Shown piece by piece: positions 59,461 to 64,000 of a stretch of DNA of 64,000 bases. Under the pieces are notes generated by a model. It saw nothing but the letters and a program-made list of their open reading frames with translations. It ran no database searches and had not been told where the DNA came from. The position numbers and the translations under genes were made by a program. This DNA is from Gnetum montanum (Eukaryota > Streptophyta > Gnetopsida > Gnetales > Gnetaceae). Positions within the stretch are counted from its first letter, which is position 1, and each line of letters begins with the position of its first letter. The stretch lies in NCBI GenBank assembly GCA_015680685.1, contig MNCI01029020.1, positions 189,785-253,784 of the forward strand, written 5' to 3'.

Positions 59461-60009
59461 GGCGGGGGATGGGGGATATGATTGCCCTTTAACGTGTTCT
59501 TTCTAAAAAGGCGCCTGCCCTACCAGGCGACCACTATGGTGTGAATGCGCAACAGTATTTGTGAAAAAGTGATAAAATAAAATGGCTACAACAGGGGTAA
59601 TGAGTTTCGAGTACTAGCGAATCAGAATGGAATGGACATATATGGCTAGCAAAACAAAGAGATCAGATCCACTTGGCTACCAACCCTTACCATGAATTAG
59701 AAGACAAAGGCATGTACAGTTTAGGATTGATGGTTAAGGTACAGCTTTTGAGAAGCGTATCTGCCAACTAAACACAACCACTGCAAAATTGCAACCAAAA
59801 CTCTTAACGCATTTAGTGGTTCAACAAAAAATTGTACACAAGAGTGTTGACACCAACATCGTCGCCCGTAAACGGGGCCTTCTCCTACACAATAACAAAA
59901 CCTAGTTTTAACCGCTATTAACCGCAATATCAAACTCAAAGTAGTGTTCCCATCATCAACCTGAGATAACTTTCACTGTCAATCAGACAATACCAGTGAT
60001 CTCTTAGTA

Positions 60010-60570
60010 GACCAGTGCTGCTCACCATCCTGTCCATTGCATTGCTTTGCACTTCACCTGTCTGTGGTATTGAAACCCTCTCAGCCTTTGGCCCAGCATG
60101 CTACTGAAACCCTTTCATTGTCGCTGTCCCTTGCTGTTGCCAACCTGCCATTGTCTTGTTCTGGAGACACGCTCACCGCGTCTAGTACCTGCGTCTCCTG
60201 CCGTTCCTGCACCTCAGGCATGCATCATGATCAGAAAAGAAAAGCTAAGCTTGTGGACCACCCTGCCTTGCCTGCCTCACCTACTACCAAATGCTCACCC
60301 GCGTCCCATGTCTGCTGTAGCAAATCCTTCACTATCGGAACTCTGCCAAATCCCCACGCGTTCTGCCATGGTTTCGCCTGCCATGCTACCTGCTACCCAA
60401 CCCAACATCGTTACTTGACATCACACCTTGCCGCTTCCTCGAACTGCAGCAACTTCTTCTGTCTGTCGTCGCTAGCACCGTGCTGCTCCACCTGCCATTC
60501 CCCTCCTACTGCTTCCCTTTTTTTTTTACCGTGTTGCTTGCCTTCTGTTGCATAGCACCTGCCCTGACCT
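60010..60570. other. GC-rich Cys/Pro-biased stretch, no gene called
   Basis: The plus strand is open for 172 residues (60037-60555) but encodes a Ser/Cys/Pro-biased sequence with no recognisable domain, signal peptide or splice context. Its base composition differs from the AT-rich surroundings. It ends at a (AAT)n-like tract near 60585-60605. It may be part of a repeat rather than a gene. Confidence 0.35.
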
Positions 60571-61600
60571 TGCACACACAAAAAAATAATAGTAATAATA
60601 ATAAACAATATAAGTTAATAATAATACAAATAATAAACGAATATATAAGTTATGTTTTAACTCTATGTTTACTCTTAGTTATTTTATTGATTGATTGAGT
60701 TACTTTTAGGTATTTTTAATTGAATTACTCTTAGTTTTAATTAAGTTATGATTGATTGATTGTAAGAAGAAGAAGAAGGAAGCCCTATATAATGCCTCTA
60801 TAAGAAACCAAAAGATATAAGAAACCAAAGGACCATTAAGGAGCAACCACTAGGAGGCTAGTCACCAGCACAAGGCCTTTTCTTTTGTTTCTACTCCTAC
60901 TTCTTCTCAAATACACTCTCTCCCTGTTCTCTCCCTTCATATACCTTGTTATCACATCATAGCCAAAACTCTACTCCCACGACTACCTCCAACTCCAATT
61001 GGCTCGATCAAGAGTCCATTAAGCTGTGTGAGAGGTTAGAGAGGCTCTTCCTTGAATTTGAATATGAAAAAGATTGAGAACAAGGATGGGGCAACATTTC
61101 AAATGGAAAGGAGGCAATATTGCTCACTTGCAAGATCTGGAAGGACGAACAAGGCAGTTGACTTGAGCTATCTAGTCGTACTTTGAGTACCTCCAGAAGA
61201 AGATGAAGAAGATGCAGGATAACTAAGGTGGTTGAGTTAGCGAATGATATGCTAAGTTCCCATTCCCTTTATTCCCCTATCTTGATGTTTTCCTTATCCA
61301 TGTTATTAAAATGTTCACTTTAAATATTTTAATAAATTTATCATATTTTAATGTTCTGTTCTACACTTCACTTTAAGTTTTGCTCAATGCTTAAATTTAA
61401 GTTCTATTCAAATGGTTGTTTTATTTAATCAGCTACATTTCTTCTCCTGCTTGAAGACTATTCTCGGGCTAGCCATGCCCTAAGCAAGGTGCCCTAGGCA
61501 ATAATCTTGTTAAATTGAGAACTTTAAAGGCGTTATGCATTAGTGTGCCTTCACGGCCCAAATTTTTACATCAACAAAGAGGTTGTGAGTTATGAGAAGC
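60570..61600 (+). other. LTR-like promoter region
   Basis: It contains a TATA-like CCCTATATAATGCCTC near 60783 just after a (GAA)n tract. A C/T-rich leader follows. Near 61475-61500 there is a CTCGGGCTAGCCATGCCC block that recalls the CCCTCGGGCGAAGG block near the end of solo LTR B. No termini, duplications or coding domains were found, so this is only a suspected LTR. Confidence 0.3.
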
Positions 61601-61670
61601 ATTATTAATAACACTTTAGAAAAACTCTATTTTTACGATAACTATATTCTTATAATTACTTAATAGCTCT

Positions 61671-61770
61671 GAGAGGCAGTTTAAGTGGTTAGTTCATTGA
61701 TTTGGTAGGCAAAAGGTTGTTAATTTGAGTCATACTTAAACAACATTTTTATAATTCTATATAATTCTTT
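61671..61770 (+). mobile_element. tRNA-derived SINE-like repeat, second copy
   Basis: It aligns with 26230-26345: GAGAGGCAGTTTAAGTGGTTAG, then GGCAAAAGGTTGTTAATTTGAGTC, then 'acttaaacaacatttttataattctata'. The A-box- and B-box-like segments have the same spacing. The ends are not defined. Confidence 0.5.
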
Positions 61771-61957
61771 TAATGTATCATGTTTGCTATATGTCCTTAG
61801 AATCCATATAATCAAATAGTTTTGAATACTTCTTGTGGTAATAAGTTTTCAAGGTATTTGTTATGTTAAAGGGTATTATATAATTACATGAATGCAATGC
61901 TTTAAAGAATCAAAATCTTTAGGGATATAAGGTGGAAGTTGTCTTATTATGAAGGAT

Positions 61958-62850
61958 TGATGAATAGCTGGGTATCCCAACATTCTACCATACAAGTCAT
62001 GAGTGCATGCATGCGACTAGATTGTAATCTGGGATAGACAATGTAAGTATGCTAGTGGTTGATAGTTAGTTTGTGATCATTGTCTTCTCACGTTGAGTTA
62101 GTGAAGTGCGAGTAGTATGGTTTAACTCATAGTGTGGTATATGATATTATGATGTTATAGGCTTAGATTACTCCTAAGTGTACTCGTAAGGAAATATGAG
62201 AATAAAATCTAAATCTAAATCATTACAGAAATGTAAAGCTACTCTATTTGATGGCAATGAGCATCCATTTCTAGCTTGCCGTACACGTCCTAGGATCATG
62301 TAACCGTTATTGAGATTACCAAGTGAATTCACTACTGAGCGAATCAAGTGAAACCACTATTGCATTACTAAACGATTACACTTAATATTTGAAACCAACC
62401 ATACTTATTTTGCTTTATTAATGAACATGAGAAAAGTAAAGTACTTGAAAGATGAAAAGAACTAAACTAAAGCAAACATATTAAAGAGATGAAAATCAAA
62501 CTAAGTAAAGAAAATGATTAAGTAAAAGTAAAAAAACTTGTTGACACATTTAATCCATCTTATGAAGAATAATTTATGAATTCAAGGTTGGGTTTTATTA
62601 AAATCCAAATGTTACTGGTGAATGCAAGATAGCATACAAGTAGAAAAAGGCAAAAGTTCATGGGAGTTTAGTTACTTTCTCTATAAAATGAAAGTACATT
62701 AACATGTTAATGAGCAAGTAGTGTGTCTACTTTCATAATTGGTGGAACATGGTTTCTATGTTGACTTCTCATTGTCATGAGTGAAAGTCTTTATAAGGAG
62801 AAGGACAATAATATTATAGTTGTTGATTTTAATAAAATGGTTAAGTGGTA
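61958..62850 (-). mobile_element. LTR related to families A, C and D (minus strand), end uncertain
   Basis: It begins TGATGAATAGCTGGGTATCCCAAC, aligning with the A3 LTR start (TGATGAGCGGCAAGGTATCCC). The blocks GAGCATCCATTTCTAGC and GAGATTACCAAGTGAATTCAC (62268-62330) align with the C and D LTRs in reverse. No primer-binding site lies to the left, so this is the outer left end of an element or a solo LTR. A CTCATCA end and a purine tract were not found on the right, so the right limit is approximate. Confidence 0.6.
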
Positions 62851-64000
62851 GATAGTAGAGGTACCCATGATCATTTGCCTTTAGTTGAAGTTTTAAAATA
62901 TGAATATATCTTTTGGAAGCTGAAATATTGTGAATTTAGAAGACACCTTGGAATCTGCAAATTGTAGAGAGTGAATAATCATATGAGCAATAAAAGAAAA
63001 TTTCATAGGGTTATGGAAAAACATGTAATGCTATTGAATTTTTCACAAATTGACATTATTTGCACATAGTGATCTTTAAAGTATACACTCTCCACTATGT
63101 AGGCTATGGAGATTTGGCCACAAGGGAATGTAGAGTTTAACAAAAAAGCCTTTTCAAATTCACAAATTTTTTGTGAGAAACAATGAAAGCATCATTTAGA
63201 ATTTAGAAATAAACAACAAAAGTTCTAGCTATCCCAAACATAAATTGCATCCTTGAGAAAAAGAAAGATGAATATTTGCAGAATAGTGAAAACCTACATC
63301 ACCACATTATTTCAAATGAACAATGTTGACATTTAGAAAATAAAAAAAAAACCTAAGAAATATTTCTCATTCAGCAAAATTGACAACACCCATCAAAAGC
63401 AGAGGAAATTCTTAGTAAAACAAAGAATATTTAAACAACAAACAAAATTTAAAATTCCAAGCTCAAGCGTAGGCTGGTATTTTGTTTTAAGGTATAACAT
63501 GGTGTTAGGGCTAACAAAGGTGACATTGAAACCCCTGCAATGGAGGCGTAACTAAAAGAAACTCGTCGACCTTAACTACAATGATAAAGAAATGTGCGGC
63601 CTCCCCCAACTGGATCAAGCCAAAGCCTGGTGTTGATGCCTGTGGCTTAGGTGGATCCATTATCAACGATAACAACTCAACAACATTTATGGTAGTAATG
63701 CGGCAACAAAGGCAATGTTGATATAGGTGCAAGGCTCCACTGGCAAAGGGCTAGGGAACATATGTGGTTGCTTGGTAGAAACAACATTAGAGTTGAAGTA
63801 GGGCAAACCAAATGATAGGGTTACCTCCAAATGCAAGAAGAAGGTGACATGGTGCATGGTACCAAGGTCACGGGAAATGAACCTACCTTCAAATGATTAC
63901 ATGTCTTGCATAGATGTTTTGATGAACATGATGTTAAGGGTGCAAGGCCTATATATATATTGCAAAACTTTAATGTTGGGTCGGGCTAACATATTAGAAA
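62851..64000. other. No gene recognised
   Basis: AT-rich sequence with short interrupted frames only. It may belong to the internal region of the element whose LTR starts at 61958, but no coding domain, purine tract or repeat partner was found here. Confidence 0.4.

Noticed and set aside
60037-60555. 172-residue open frame rich in Ser, Cys and Pro
   Set aside because: No recognisable domain or gene context; GC-rich DNA commonly keeps frames open by chance, and overlapping frames are open too.

Overview
The window is nuclear DNA of a seed plant. Three things support this: spliced genes with GT/AG introns of up to about 10 kb, a very high load of decayed LTR and non-LTR retrotransposons, and Athila-like Ty3/gypsy elements primed by tRNA-Asp. 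The long introns and stacked old repeats fit a large, possibly gymnosperm, genome, but that is an inference. I recognise only two host protein-coding genes.

Positions 1 to about 21,790 are a nested stack of Ty3/gypsy retrotransposons. The outermost element (called D here, minus strand) shows its 5' LTR, a decayed tRNA-Asp primer site and a gag remnant at the right edge. Element C3 (plus) lies inside it, C2 (plus) inside C3, and C1 (plus) inside C2. Each shows its polypurine tract and 3' LTR. Into these went minus-strand family-A insertions: one cut by the left edge (A1), one solo LTR (A2, 5519-6415) and one complete but decayed element with both LTRs (A3, 9684-19122). A solo LTR of another family (B, 814-2375) sits in the C1 LTR. 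Target-site duplications are visible for A2, A3 and B.

From 23,709 to 42,922 lies a plus-strand gene of eight coding exons. It encodes a predicted coiled-coil protein of about 971 residues with a C-terminal membrane anchor. Its second intron holds two decayed copies of the exon 3-exon 4 cassette, and its largest exon holds three 201-bp in-frame repeats. Its sixth intron holds an old LINE fragment and a full-length antisense L1-type LINE (34741-41133) with a 17-bp target-site duplication.

A two-exon minus-strand gene (46652-47732) encodes a 245-residue soluble protein that I do not recognise, with sequence features that suggest a dimeric alpha/beta barrel. From 48.6 to 59.5 kb there are three diverged copies of a non-coding repeat; a second L1-type LINE (49347-55160) is inserted in the first. 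Both LINEs carry, downstream of the reverse transcriptase and zinc-knuckle domains, a helical domain resembling the putative plant transposon protein domain, followed by a charged region that in the first LINE reads as a coiled coil. This is the most unusual structure I found.

The last 4 kb hold a GC-rich stretch, an LTR-like promoter region, a tRNA-derived SINE-like repeat and another minus-strand LTR related to family A.
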